Below, one piece after another: positions 39,775-48,936 of a stretch of 64,000 nucleotides of DNA. Both the position numbers and the translations under genes were made by a program. Each line of letters begins with the position of its first letter. The stretch's first letter is position 1. The stretch comes from Ga0077560 sp046330435 (GTDB lineage Bacteria > Actinomycetota > Thermoleophilia > Miltoncostaeales > Miltoncostaeaceae): the NCBI GenBank assembly GCA_046330435.1, contig JAXLST010000006.1, positions 310,001 through 374,000 on the forward strand, written 5' to 3'. Below the pieces are notes generated by a model. That model saw only the letters and a list, made by a program, of their open reading frames with translations, did no database searches and was not told where the DNA came from.

Positions 39775-40657
39775 ACAGCACGTCCCGCAGCGCCGGCTCC
39801 AGCTCCGTGAACCGGAAGCCGTAGCCCGAGGCCAGGGCCGCGGCCGGCTCCACGCGCTGCCCGTCCAGCGCGAGGGTGGACATCTCCCCCAGCGCGAGCT
39901 TCAGCGCGATGCCCGGCGTCGGCAGGAACGCGGGGCGTCCCAGCACCCGCCCCAGCGTGCGCGCGAAGTCCTTCTGGCGCACGGGCTCCGGCGCGGTGGC
40001 GTTGAGCGGCCCCGTGACGGCGTCGTGCTCCACCGCGTGGGCGATGAGCCCGGTGACGTCCCCGATGTGCACCCAGGACTGCCACTGGCGGCCACCGCCG
40101 AGCGGGCCGCCGACGCCCGCCTTGAAGAGCGGGAGCTGCTTCTTCAGCGCGCCGCCCTCGGCGGCCATCACGATCCCGGTGCGCAGCAGCACGACGCGCA
40201 CGCCCTTCGCCTCGGCGGCGAGGGCCTCCGCCTCCCATGCGACGCAGGTCTCCGCGAGGAAGTCCCCGCCGGCCGGGGACGCCTCGGTGCGGGTCTCCTC
40301 GCCGGTGCCGTAGAAGCCGATCGCGCTGCCGTTCACCAGCACGCGCGGGCCGCCGTCGCCGAGCGCGGCGACCAGGGCGCGGGTGGTGTCGACGCGGCTG
40401 TCGCGGATGAGCCGCTTGCGCGCGTCGGTCCACCGGGCGTCGCCGATGCCGGCGCCGGCCAGGTTCACCACGGCGTCGGCCGCCAGGAGCTCCGCGGGGA
40501 CGGCGTCGCCCACCGCCGGGTCCCACCGCACGCCCGGCGTCCCGGCGATGTCCTCGCCCTTCCGGGACACGGGGACCACGTCCCATCCGCGGCCCAGGAG
40601 GGCCTCGACCAGGCGGCGGCCGATGAGGCCGGTGGCGCCGACGATGGCGACCTTCAT
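39764..40657 (-). CDS. TIGR01777-family NAD-dependent epimerase (SulA-like)
   Basis: A 297-residue Rossmann protein. The N-terminus is MKVAIVGATGLIGRRLVEALLG, followed by NLAGAGIGDARWTDARKRLIRDSRV, SAIGFYGTG and SWVHIGDVTGLIAHAVE. The domain at the C-terminus is DUF1731-like (LGRPAFLPTPGIALKLALGEM, LASGYGFRF). The family may act on cell-envelope sugars, but the substrate is unknown. The ATG at 40657 sits downstream of the promoter region at 40658-40729. Confidence 0.85.
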   Translation of the reverse strand: MKVAIVGATGLIGRRLVEALLGRGWDVVPVSRKGEDIAGTPGVRWDPAVGDAVPAELLAADAVVNLAGAGIGDARWTDARKRLIRDSRVDTTRALVAALGDGGPRVLVNGSAIGFYGTGEETRTEASPAGGDFLAETCVAWEAEALAAEAKGVRVVLLRTGIVMAAEGGALKKQLPLFKAGVGGPLGGGRQWQSWVHIGDVTGLIAHAVEHDAVTGPLNATAPEPVRQKDFARTLGRVLGRPAFLPTPGIALKLALGEMSTLALDGQRVEPAAALASGYGFRFTELEPALRDVLSRD

Positions 40658-40729
40658 GGGGATGCCCTTCCTACGGGTGCCGGAACCCGAAGGATAGGCC
40701 CGGCCGGGGGCCGGCCACAGGTGGACCCG

Positions 40730-41200
40730 CTAGCGGTCCCGGTCGCCCCGGGCCAGGTCCAGCAGGTCGGCGGCACCGATGCCCGGCGCGGCGGCCGAGC
40801 GGCCCATGCGCGTGCGGCCCGGCATCTCCTTCTTGAGCCGCAGCCGGATGCGGGCCAGGACCGGCTCCACCGACGGTCCGTCGACGTCCGCGAGGAGCAC
40901 CGCGATGCTCTGCGGCCCGTCGCGCCAGATGCCGTCGGTGCCGCGCACCATGTTCCGCATGATCGTCGCCACCTGCTCCAGCCGGGACTCGGCGGCCATG
41001 CCCGGGTCGTCGGACACGGAGACCGCGAGCAGCACGAGGTGCCTGCGGCCCTTGCGGGCGGCGCCGAGCGCCATGTCGATGGAACGCAGGACCCCGTCGG
41101 GGTCCGGGTCCCCGAGGGGTCCGGGCGGGGTGGGCGCGATGAGCGCGGGGCGCGGGCGGTCGTCGGACTCGCGGCGCCTGGGGGCGGCGGGCTGTGCCAT
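40730..41200 (-). CDS. Degenerate GGDEF-like protein
   Basis: A 156-residue protein. After a disordered Pro/Arg-rich start (about 1-35) the remainder looks like a diguanylate-cyclase fold: LRSIDMALGAARKGRRHLVLLAVSVSDD, RGTDGIWRDGPQSIAVLLADVDGP and VLARIRLRLKKEM. In the place of GGDEF stands GPQSI, so cyclase activity is unlikely. A terminator hairpin (41246-41287) separates it from the aldo/keto reductase upstream. Confidence 0.45.
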   Translation of the reverse strand: MAQPAAPRRRESDDRPRPALIAPTPPGPLGDPDPDGVLRSIDMALGAARKGRRHLVLLAVSVSDDPGMAAESRLEQVATIMRNMVRGTDGIWRDGPQSIAVLLADVDGPSVEPVLARIRLRLKKEMPGRTRMGRSAAAPGIGAADLLDLARGDRDR

Positions 41201-41245
41201 GGCCGGAATCGTCCCACCCGGGGGTGGCGGATACAACGCGCGTGT

Positions 41246-41287
41246 GGACCGGGCCGTCCCGTCCGGACGGAGGGGGCGGCCCGGTCC
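41246..41287 (-). terminator. Terminator hairpin after the aldo/keto reductase
   Basis: GGACCGGGCCG (41246-41256) and CGGCCCGGTCC (41277-41287) form a perfect 11-bp stem, with a second weak stem in the loop. It lies just 3' of the minus-strand aldo/keto reductase gene (stop at 41298). Confidence 0.6.
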
Positions 41288-41297
41288 GAGCGGGGGT

Positions 41298-42299
41298 TCA
41301 GCCCGCGGGGCGCACCGGCGGCTCGCCGTGGCCGTACTCGCGGGACGCGAGCGGGTGCGCGGCCAGGAGCGCGTCGATCGCGGCCTCCTCGTCGGACGTC
41401 AGCGGGGCGCCGGCGAGTGCCGCGTTCGCCCGGGCCTGCTCGGCGTTCCGGCCGCCGACGATCGCGGCGGTCACCTCCGGCCGGCGCAGCACCCACACCA
41501 CGCCGAGCTCCGCGGCGCCGCCCGGGCGCCCCGACTCCTGCGCGATGCGCTGCATGCCCTCCACCACCGCGACCCGCTCCCCGAGGTGGCCGTCGGCGAA
41601 GAACTCGCTGGCGGCGCGCCAGTCGTTGACGGGGAACGTGGTCTGCGCGGTCATCTTCCCGGTCAGCAGGCCGTGCGCGAGGGGGCCGTAGGCGATGACG
41701 CCCACGCCGTGCTCGGCGCACCACGGCAGCTCGGCCTCCTCGATCTGGCGACGCATCACGTGGTAGCCCGGCTGGTAGCTGGCGAAGGGCGTCACGGCGC
41801 CGGCCGCCTCGAGGTCGGCGCGGTGGTAGTTCGAGACGCCGAACCAGCGGATCTTCCCGGCCTTCTGGAGGTCCAGCAGGGCCCCCATCGTGTCCTCGGC
41901 GGGGACCCCGGGGACGGGCCAGTGCACCTGGTAGAGATCGACGTGGTCCATCCCCAGGGCCGTGAGGCTGCGGTCGAGCGACATGCGCAGGTAGTCGCCG
42001 GAGGCCTCACGCCAGATCTGCAGGGCGCCGGAGTCGAAGCTCCAGGCCACACCGCCCTTGGTGGCCACCAGCACCTCGCCGGGACGGTCGCGCACGACCC
42101 TGCCGACGATCTGCTCGGCCCTCCCCTGGCCGTAGATGTCGGCGGTGTCGATCCAGTTCACGCCCGCGTCGATCGCCGCGTGGCACGCGGCCTCGGACTC
42201 CGCGTCCTCGGCGCCGCCCCAGCGCCCGCCGAACACCCAGGTGCCCAGCCCGATCACCGACAGCTCCAGGTCGCTGCCGCCCAGCCGACGCCGCTCCAT
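41298..42299 (-). CDS. Aldo/keto reductase
   Basis: A 333-residue NAD(P)H-dependent (beta/alpha)8 barrel enzyme. The catalytic tetrad is visible as Asp in NWIDTADIYGQG, Tyr in ADIYG, Lys in LVATKGGVAW and His in LYQVHWPVPG; cofactor contacts lie in FGVSNYHRADL and IVGGRNAEQARANA. Its substrate is unknown. A minus-strand gene of conventional size, preceded by the PAS-protein gene and followed by a clear terminator. Confidence 0.9.
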   Translation of the reverse strand: MERRRLGGSDLELSVIGLGTWVFGGRWGGAEDAESEAACHAAIDAGVNWIDTADIYGQGRAEQIVGRVVRDRPGEVLVATKGGVAWSFDSGALQIWREASGDYLRMSLDRSLTALGMDHVDLYQVHWPVPGVPAEDTMGALLDLQKAGKIRWFGVSNYHRADLEAAGAVTPFASYQPGYHVMRRQIEEAELPWCAEHGVGVIAYGPLAHGLLTGKMTAQTTFPVNDWRAASEFFADGHLGERVAVVEGMQRIAQESGRPGGAAELGVVWVLRRPEVTAAIVGGRNAEQARANAALAGAPLTSDEEAAIDALLAAHPLASREYGHGEPPVRPAG

Positions 42300-42330
42300 G
42301 TCCCCTCCCGGTACGGGTTCCGGGGGGAGT

Positions 42331-42792
42331 CTATGCGGGGGTCTGCGCCCCGGCCTTGGGGGTGAGGGCCACCAGCAGGCCCCCGTCGTCGTCGTACGCG
42401 GGGAAGAAGTCCGCGACGGCGGCCTGGTCCTTGCCGAGGCCCGCGGGCCGGAAGGTGCAGGCCACGTCCAGCTGCCGCACGCCCCACTCCAGGGCCGTGG
42501 CGGCGGGATCGCCGTTGGGGAAGTTCCCGAGGCCCAGGCGGCTCACGACCTCGTGGCCGATGAGGTCGCCCTCCTGATAGCCCGTGACCGCGGTGGCGGC
42601 GTGCCCGGCGGCGATGATGCGGCGGTTCTGGTCGCACACCACCAGCGCGGTGTTCGGGCCGGCGTAGTAGTCCTCGAGCAGCTCGAACATGAACCCGAAG
42701 CCGCACTTGGTGCAGCCGCGGGCCTGGTGGCCGTCGTGGCGGTCGGAGGCGCGCTCACGGCGGGCGCAGCGGGGGCAGATGAACGCGGGCAT
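42331..42792 (-). CDS. Zinc-ribbon plus PAS-domain protein
   Basis: A 153-residue protein. Residues 1-35 form a zinc ribbon with two pairs (CPRCARRE and CTKCGFGF), and residues about 36-150 form a PAS domain (TALVVCDQNRRIIAAGHAATAVTGYQEGDLIGHEVVSRLG). A small signalling protein of unknown partner. The start is ATG at 42792, followed upstream by a noncoding gap to the protease gene. Confidence 0.7.
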   Translation of the reverse strand: MPAFICPRCARRERASDRHDGHQARGCTKCGFGFMFELLEDYYAGPNTALVVCDQNRRIIAAGHAATAVTGYQEGDLIGHEVVSRLGLGNFPNGDPAATALEWGVRQLDVACTFRPAGLGKDQAAVADFFPAYDDDGGLLVALTPKAGAQTPA

Positions 42793-42975
42793 GGCCGCCG
42801 ATGATAGCGACGCCCCCGCGGGGCGCCCCCGGCTCCGGTCGGCCCGATCCTGGAGGAACCTCCCCGCGCGTCAAGACGGGTCGGCGGCGGGCCGATACAT
42901 GCGGGGCACGGCAGAGATCCAACGGAGTGGACCCTGTTTACCTCGGGCAACGCCAGCCCGGGGGCCCGGCACGGA

Positions 42976-44841
42976 TTGCCGACCGCCGTCGCCCTCGTGG
43001 CATGCGCCTGTACGGCGCTCACGTTCCTCCCCGCCCCGGCGCGGGCCGAGATCGGCCCGGAGCTCGCGGCGAAGGTCGCCGTCGCCGCACCCGACGCGCA
43101 GATCCCGGTGCTCGTGACGCTGCGCCGCCAGGTGGACGCCCAGGACTTCGAGGGCCGGCCGCAGGCCCTGCTCGCGGCGCTGCGCCGCACCGCCGCCGCG
43201 ACCCAGCCCGACGTCGTCGACATCGTCGACGACCAGCCGGTGAAGCGGTTCTGGCTCATCAACGCGATCGCGGTGCGGGCCACCCCCGCGGAGATCGCCG
43301 AGCTGGACGCCGACCCCGGCGTGGAGCGCGTGGACGCCGACCTGCCCGTGCACATCCAGCAGACCACCTCCGACGTGATCGAGTCCTTCCCGGACCCCGG
43401 CGAGGGCGACTGGGGCCTCCAGGCCATCCGCGCGCCCGAGGTGTGGCAGGCCACCGGCCTCACCGGCCAGGGCGTGGTCCTGGGGAGCATCGACACCGGC
43501 GTCAACGCCGCGCACCGCGAGCTCGCCGGGAAGGTCGTGGGCTGGCGGGACTTCGTGAACAACCGCCCCACCCCGTACGACGACAACGGGCACGGGACGC
43601 ACACCATCGGGACGATGGTCGGCGGTTCGGAGGGCGGCGCCGCCATCGGCGTGGCCCCCGGCGCCCACATCATCGTGGCGAAGGCCATCGGCGCGAGCGG
43701 CGTCGGTCCGGGCAGCGCCCTCATCGCCGCCGCCCAGTGGATGACCGACCCCGACGGGGACCCCGCCACCGCGGACCAGCCCGTCGCCGTGAACAACTCC
43801 TGGTCGGCCGAGGACGCCAACGACCCGTGGTTCCGCAGCATCATCCGCCGCTGGGTGGAGCTCGGCATCACCCCCGTGTTCGCCGCGGGCAACACGGGCC
43901 CGGACGCCTCCAGCGTGGGCAGCCCCGCCGGGTACCCGGAGGCGCTCGCCGTGGGCGCACTCAACGAGAACAACACGGTCGCGAGCTTCTCGAGCCGCGG
44001 CCCCGTGAACTGGCTCAACCTGGATGGCACCGGCCCCGCCGCCGGCACCGTCCTCACCAAGCCGGACGTCGCCGCCCCGGGCGTGAACATCACCTCCAGC
44101 ACCGGCGACGGCTATCTCGCGTTCTCGGGGACGTCGATGGCGTCGCCGCACGTCGCCGGCGTGATCGCCCTGATGGCGCAGGCCAACCCGCAGGCGCGCG
44201 GTGCCACCGCCGCGGAGATCATCCGCAGCTCGGCGGTCGACCTGGGGTCCCCGGGCCCCGACCAGCGCTACGGGTCGGGCCGCGTCGACGCGGTGCGCGC
44301 CGTGCAGGCGGTGCTCGGGCCGGCGAGCGCGCTGAACATCCCGGACACCGCGTTCGAGGGCAGCGGCCCCGTGACCACGCGCCGGCGCACCGTGACCCTG
44401 CGCGTCCGCACCGAGAACGGCGACGGCTACCGCTTCCGCGTGAACAACGGCAAGTGGAGCGCGGTGACCACCTCGCCATGGTTCCGCGTGAACGTCCGCC
44501 AGGGCCGCAACGTGGTGGACGCCCAGGCCGTGTCCGGCGGCACCACCCTGGACTGGAGCCCGGCCCACCGGGTGGTGGTCGTGGACCGCACCCCGCCGCG
44601 CCTGTCGATCGGCTACCGGGTCCGCGGCCGCGACGCCGTGCTGGTGGCCCGCGCCGCGGACGCCGGTTCGTCCGTGGACCCCGCGTCCCTGCGCTGGAGC
44701 CTCGGGGACGGCCGGTACGCACGCGGTGCCCGGGTCTCCCACGCGTTCGCCGGCAGCGGGTACCGGGTCGTGCACCTGTACGCGAAGGACCGGGCCGGCA
44801 ACGCCGCCCGCGCCACCCGCGTGCTCCTCGTCGGCCGCTGA
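42976..44841 (+). CDS. Secreted subtilisin-like serine protease (S8)
   Basis: A 621-residue protein with a signal peptide (ALVACACTALTFLPAPARA). A propeptide inhibitor-like region (about 20-120, PVLVTLRRQVDAQDF and VERVDADLPVHIQ) is followed by the peptidase domain with the catalytic triad: Asp in VLGSIDTGVNAAHREL, His in DNGHGTHTIGTMVGG and Ser in FSGTSMASPHVAGV. The C-terminal about 170 residues are beta-rich, possibly a substrate-binding or P/Big-like domain. The start codon is uncertain: TTG at 42976 is listed, with an in-frame CTG at 42934 (GGAG 7 bases upstream) as an alternative. Confidence 0.9.
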   Translation: MPTAVALVACACTALTFLPAPARAEIGPELAAKVAVAAPDAQIPVLVTLRRQVDAQDFEGRPQALLAALRRTAAATQPDVVDIVDDQPVKRFWLINAIAVRATPAEIAELDADPGVERVDADLPVHIQQTTSDVIESFPDPGEGDWGLQAIRAPEVWQATGLTGQGVVLGSIDTGVNAAHRELAGKVVGWRDFVNNRPTPYDDNGHGTHTIGTMVGGSEGGAAIGVAPGAHIIVAKAIGASGVGPGSALIAAAQWMTDPDGDPATADQPVAVNNSWSAEDANDPWFRSIIRRWVELGITPVFAAGNTGPDASSVGSPAGYPEALAVGALNENNTVASFSSRGPVNWLNLDGTGPAAGTVLTKPDVAAPGVNITSSTGDGYLAFSGTSMASPHVAGVIALMAQANPQARGATAAEIIRSSAVDLGSPGPDQRYGSGRVDAVRAVQAVLGPASALNIPDTAFEGSGPVTTRRRTVTLRVRTENGDGYRFRVNNGKWSAVTTSPWFRVNVRQGRNVVDAQAVSGGTTLDWSPAHRVVVVDRTPPRLSIGYRVRGRDAVLVARAADAGSSVDPASLRWSLGDGRYARGARVSHAFAGSGYRVVHLYAKDRAGNAARATRVLLVGR

Positions 44842-44844
44842 GCC

Positions 44845-46799
44845 CTACGGCAGGGGCGCCGCGGCGCCCTCCCACGGCGGCCGCGCCGGGTCCGGCGCGC
44901 CGGGGACCGTGTAGTCCCACGCCGGGCTGAGCCCGCCCCCGGACCAGGTGTGCAGGTCGCGCACCATCCGGGCCAGGTCCATGGGGTCCGTGAGGTTCTG
45001 CGGCCGCATCAGGTCCACCGAGAAGGCCACCACGCGGCCGCGGCCCACGGTGCGGCGGATCGCCGCCGGCGCGCCGTCCGCGAACCGGGCCACCACCTCC
45101 GCCCCTCGGGGACCGCGTCGAACGCCCGGGCGGACGGCGCCTCCACCGCGGCGTACAGCTCGTCGGCGGGCAGCCCCGCGGCGAGCGCGCCCGGCCCCAT
45201 CCGCACCAGCCGGCCGGGGCGCGCGGGGCCCAGTCCGGCGCCGATGAGCTCGGCCCGGACGTCCGCGAGCGAGCCCCCGTCGGGCGTGCGGGTGAAGGCC
45301 GCCGGGTCGCCGACGATCAGCGTGCCGCCGGCGCGCACCCAGTCCGCCAGCCGCCGCGCGAACGTCTGGTCCAGCGTGTCGGCGCGCGGGAGCCACACGG
45401 TGCGCGCCGCCGCCAGGCGGGCCGGTTCCCGTTCCAGCCGCGCGTCGGCGTCGAAGCTGAACGCCGCGTGGCCCAGCTCGCCCAGCAGCCCGTACAGGCT
45501 GTAGAGGGCGTCGCCGGACGCCAGGTACCGGTCGTCGCCGGTCAGCGACGGCTGCCCCTGCCCCTCGGACGCCGTGGCGTAGAGCACCAGCGTGGCGGGG
45601 TCCGTGGGCGGCGCGGGCAGGCGGGTCCCGCGCAGGTCCCGGGCCAGCGCCTGCATGCCCTCGTAGAACGGGCGGTCGGTGAACCGCGGGTTCCCGGACG
45701 CGAACAGCGTGATGTCCGTGGCCCCCGCGCGCAGCGCCTGCCCGGCCCACGCGTACAGGTCGGCGACCTCGGGGGTGTAGCCCGAGTAGGTGAACGCCTG
45801 CAGGACGACGCGGGTGCGAACGCCGGTGAGGTCCGACATGAACTTCGCCCCGAACCCGGGGTTGTAGCGGCCGCGGCCCGGGCGGACGGCCTCCGCGAAG
45901 CTCACGTACGGGTCGGCCTCCACCAGGTCGGCGAACGCCGAGAGCCGCGTGTAGTCCCATGGCACGAAGCCCCGGATGAAGCCGTAGTCGTTGGGCAGCA
46001 CGCGGGCGCCGGGCGCGAGCCGGCGGATGAGCGCGGCCTGCTCGGCCTTCATCGCGAAGAAGCGGTCGGCCGCCCAGCGGTTGTACGCGAGCCACCGCAG
46101 GCCCTCCGCCGGCGCGGCGGTGCGGCGGGCGGTCGCCCGCGGCGCCGCCTGCCCGTACCGGCCGCGCACCTGGGCGCGCATGGTCCTGGCGTACCGGGAG
46201 CGCTCGGCCGCCCGGCCGCGCGGCAGCCGGATGAGCGGCTCGTCGGACCCCGTCCACGCGAACACGTACGGCTTTCCGCGCACGGTGGGCGCGATCCGGC
46301 GGATCTCCGCGAGCGCCGCCCGCCGGTAGGCGGGGTCCACCAGCGACACCCGCTGGGTGTAGGCGAAGCGGCTCACCGTGGGGTCGAGCACCGTGACCCC
46401 GGGCGCACGCAGCGCCTTGCGCGCCGCCCACACCTCGTGGGCCACGTCCCAGGAGAGGCCGGTGCGCGCGTACTGGGCGGCGAGGTTCCGCGGGGTGCGC
46501 CAGCCCACCGGCTCGTTCGGCGCCAGCGGCAGCGGCGGGAACGGCAGGGCGCTCGGCCCCGTGTACCACAGGCCGTTGCGGCCGCTCGCGCCCAGGATCC
46601 CGTCGATGATCCGGTACCAGCGCGCGGGCGGGAAGGGCGGCGCCGCCCGGTCCGGGTCGTACGACGGCAGCTCGTCCTGGTTGAGCTCGTACCCCCAGGT
46701 GAACGCGGCCCCGAAGGGCCGGTCCGGTGCCTGGGCGAGCGCGGACGGCGCGGCGGCGAGCAGCGCCGCGACGGCGAGGGATGTGGGCACGGTCCGCAC
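44845..46799 (-). pseudogene. Secreted glycosidase-like protein with a frameshift
   Basis: A signal peptide (LAVAALLAAAPSALA) follows GTG 46799. The long N-terminal part resembles a TIM-barrel glycosidase (GAAFTWGYELNQDEL, VFAWTGSDEPLIRL, DYGFIRGFVPWDYTRLSA, LLVLYATASEGQ). The C-terminal part resembles a beta-galactosidase trimerisation/GATase-like domain (VWLPRADTLDQTFARRLADWVRAGGTLIVGDP). At about 45105 a GGGG run appears to lack one G, shifting the last about 85 residues into another frame (AEVVARFADGAPAAIRRTVGRG, VAFSVDLMRPQNLTD). If corrected, the protein is about 650 residues. Gene decay and sequencing error are both possible. Function is inferred from fold resemblance only. Confidence 0.6.
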
Positions 46800-46852
46800 C
46801 GCGGCCCATCCTCTCGCCCCCGGCGCCGCCCCACAACGACGGCGGGCCCGGC

Positions 46853-47656
46853 TCAGATGCCGGCGCCGTCCACGTTGTCCTTGATCGTCGCCCGCAGCGT
46901 GTCGGCGCGGAGCCCCAGTCGGAGCGTCTCCAGGGGGATCGCCTCGTCCGGCGGGATGTTGCCCAGGTTGACGTTGTGGCCGAACTTCTCGATGAACCAC
47001 ACCTGCTGGGCCTTCTGCGGCGCCTCGAACAGCAGCCGGTTGGGGTCGATGGCGTGGACGATCTCGTCGATGAGGCCCATCCGCACCTCGCCGGACCCCC
47101 GGAAGATGCCCGCGGTGCCGCTCTCACGGGCCTCGGTGATGACCTTCCAGGCGCCCGCCCGCAGCTCCGTCTCGATGAGCTCCACCCACTTGTACGGGGC
47201 AATGACCACCTCGGCGTCCTTCGAGCCCACCTCGCTCAGCACGACGAAGTCGCGGGACAGCCGGCGGATGTGGTCGAGCTTCATGTCGTGCGGCATGGAG
47301 ATGGTGCCGTCGGAGACCTCGACGTGCGTGAGCCCGAGGTCGGTGACCCAGCGCCGCCAGTCGTCGAGCTTCTGCTGGGTGAGGCACACCTCCCAGAAGG
47401 TCCCGCCCAGCACCGGGATGACACCGGCGTCGCGCAGCAGCGCGATCTTGTCGCGCAGGTTCGGGCTCACGTACGACGTGCCCCACCCGAACTTCACGAT
47501 GTCGACGACATCGCCCGCGACCTCCAGCATGTCCTCCAGCTGGCGCACCGACATGCCCTTGTCGATGACGTGCGTGATGCCCGTCTGACGGGGCTTCGGC
47601 GGGCGCCCCGGCACGGACAGGAAGTCCGGCAGCGTGTGGGCGTGTGCGGTGGTCAC
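46853..47656 (-). CDS. comA: Phosphosulfolactate synthase
   Basis: A 267-residue enzyme that adds sulfite to phosphoenolpyruvate, giving phosphosulfolactate, the first step of coenzyme M and sulfolactate synthesis. Signatures: ITHVIDKGMSV, VVDIVKFGWGTSYVSP, THVEVSDGTISMP, VVLSEVGSKD, KVITEARESGTAGIF and LLFEAPQKAQQVWFIEKFGHNVNLGNIPP. Start GTG at 47656 has AAGGGAG 5 bases upstream; an ATG at 47674 overlaps the flavoprotein stop (ATGA). The rest of the coenzyme M pathway (ComB-ComE) is not visible here. Confidence 0.88.
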   Translation of the reverse strand: MTTAHAHTLPDFLSVPGRPPKPRQTGITHVIDKGMSVRQLEDMLEVAGDVVDIVKFGWGTSYVSPNLRDKIALLRDAGVIPVLGGTFWEVCLTQQKLDDWRRWVTDLGLTHVEVSDGTISMPHDMKLDHIRRLSRDFVVLSEVGSKDAEVVIAPYKWVELIETELRAGAWKVITEARESGTAGIFRGSGEVRMGLIDEIVHAIDPNRLLFEAPQKAQQVWFIEKFGHNVNLGNIPPDEAIPLETLRLGLRADTLRATIKDNVDGAGI

Positions 47657-47670
47657 AGGTCTCCCTTCGG

Positions 47671-48912
47671 TCATCGCGCGGCCTGTGCGGCGGCGCGTCC
47701 GGCGGTCCGCCCGAACACCACGGTGTCGAGCAGTGAGTTGCCCATCAGGCGGTTGGTGCCGTGCACCCCGCCGGTGATCTCGCCCGCGGCGAACACCCCC
47801 GGCAGGCTGGTCGCCCCGTCCGTGCCGATCAGCAGTCCGCCGTTGCGGTAGTGCAGCACGGGGTACACCAGCACCCGTTCGCGCGTGATGTCCACCCCCG
47901 CCTTCGCGTAGCGGTTGTGGACGTAGGCGAGCCGGGCGGCGGTGAACCCGGCGCCGTGCTCGCGGTCGATGGCGGCGGTGTCGAGCCAGACGCCGGCCAG
48001 ACCGTTGGGGGCGGTCACCCCGCGCCCCTCCTCCACGACGCGCACGATGGCGTCGGCCACCACGTCGCGGGGCGCCAGCTCGTCCACGAACCGCTCGCCG
48101 TGGGCGTCGTGGAGGGTCGCGCCGTAGCTGCGGGTGGTCTCGGGGAGCGCGTAGCCGGCCAGGGCCTCGGGCCACACCGAGCCGGTGGGGTGCCGCTGCC
48201 AGGAGTCCGCGTGCTCGGTGGCCGCGCCCAGCGCGATCGCCAGCTCCAGGACCTCGGGGGTGGCGTCGGGGTGGTTGGTGCTGCCCACGCCCAGCCGCTC
48301 GGCCTCGCCGCGCAGGCCGCCGCCCGCGGCCAGCACCACGGCGCCCGCGTCCACCGTCCCGGCCCCCGCGCCCTCCAGCTCCAGGCGCCAGCCCGCGGCC
48401 GTGGGACGCATCTCGCGCAGGGCGGTGGACTCCCGCACCTCCGGCGCGGCGGCGCGCACCGCGGTGCGCAGCGCCCGCACCATCTCCGCCCCGGTCCGCT
48501 CGCCGGCCTGCAGCAGGCGCGGGCGGCTCGCCCCGCCGCACCGCAGGATGCGCAGCCGGCCGTCGTCCCGCGTGAACTCGACGCCCAGCTCCTGGAGCCA
48601 GGCGATGGCGTCCGGCCCCTCGCCGGTGAGCTTGGCCACCAGCTCCGGCCGGGCGTCGCCGTGCCCCGCGGCGAACGTGTCGTCGCGATGGGAGGCCACG
48701 GAGTCGTCGTCGCCCATGGCGGCCTGGATGCCCCCCTGGGCCCGCCCGGTGTTCGACGCGCCGAGCGCCGACTTGGTCACCACCAGCACCGAGGCCCCCG
48801 CGGCGCGCGCCGTGACGGCGGCGCTCATGCCGGCGCCGCCGGAGCCCACGACCACAACGTCGAAGCGCGCGTCGCGGGGTCCGGTCACGCCCGGGATCGT
48901 ACCCGATCCCAC
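47671..48912 (-). CDS. NadB/fumarate-reductase-type flavoprotein
   Basis: A 413-residue FAD-dependent enzyme of the L-aspartate oxidase/succinate dehydrogenase flavoprotein group. The FAD fingerprint is VVVVGSGGAGMSAAVTA and the His/Arg active-site block includes SWQRHPTGSV and PVLHYRNGGLLIGTD, with FAAGEITGGVHGTNRLMGNSLLDTVVFG near the end. It is shorter than NadB (about 540 residues) and lacks its helical C-terminal domain, so it is probably not aspartate oxidase itself. Coupled with comA, it may act on a sulfolactate-like or dicarboxylate intermediate. The start GTG at 48912 or 48888 is uncertain. Confidence 0.75.
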   Translation of the reverse strand: MGSGTIPGVTGPRDARFDVVVVGSGGAGMSAAVTARAAGASVLVVTKSALGASNTGRAQGGIQAAMGDDDSVASHRDDTFAAGHGDARPELVAKLTGEGPDAIAWLQELGVEFTRDDGRLRILRCGGASRPRLLQAGERTGAEMVRALRTAVRAAAPEVRESTALREMRPTAAGWRLELEGAGAGTVDAGAVVLAAGGGLRGEAERLGVGSTNHPDATPEVLELAIALGAATEHADSWQRHPTGSVWPEALAGYALPETTRSYGATLHDAHGERFVDELAPRDVVADAIVRVVEEGRGVTAPNGLAGVWLDTAAIDREHGAGFTAARLAYVHNRYAKAGVDITRERVLVYPVLHYRNGGLLIGTDGATSLPGVFAAGEITGGVHGTNRLMGNSLLDTVVFGRTAGRAAAQAAR

Positions 48913-48936
48913 TCCGATGCCCGCGATAAGGCGGTC

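Noticed and set aside
42793..42975. A gene between the PAS protein and the protease
   Set aside because: The 183-bp gap has only GC-rich noncoding sequence with a small hairpin (GCCCC...GGGGC) and no supported frame.
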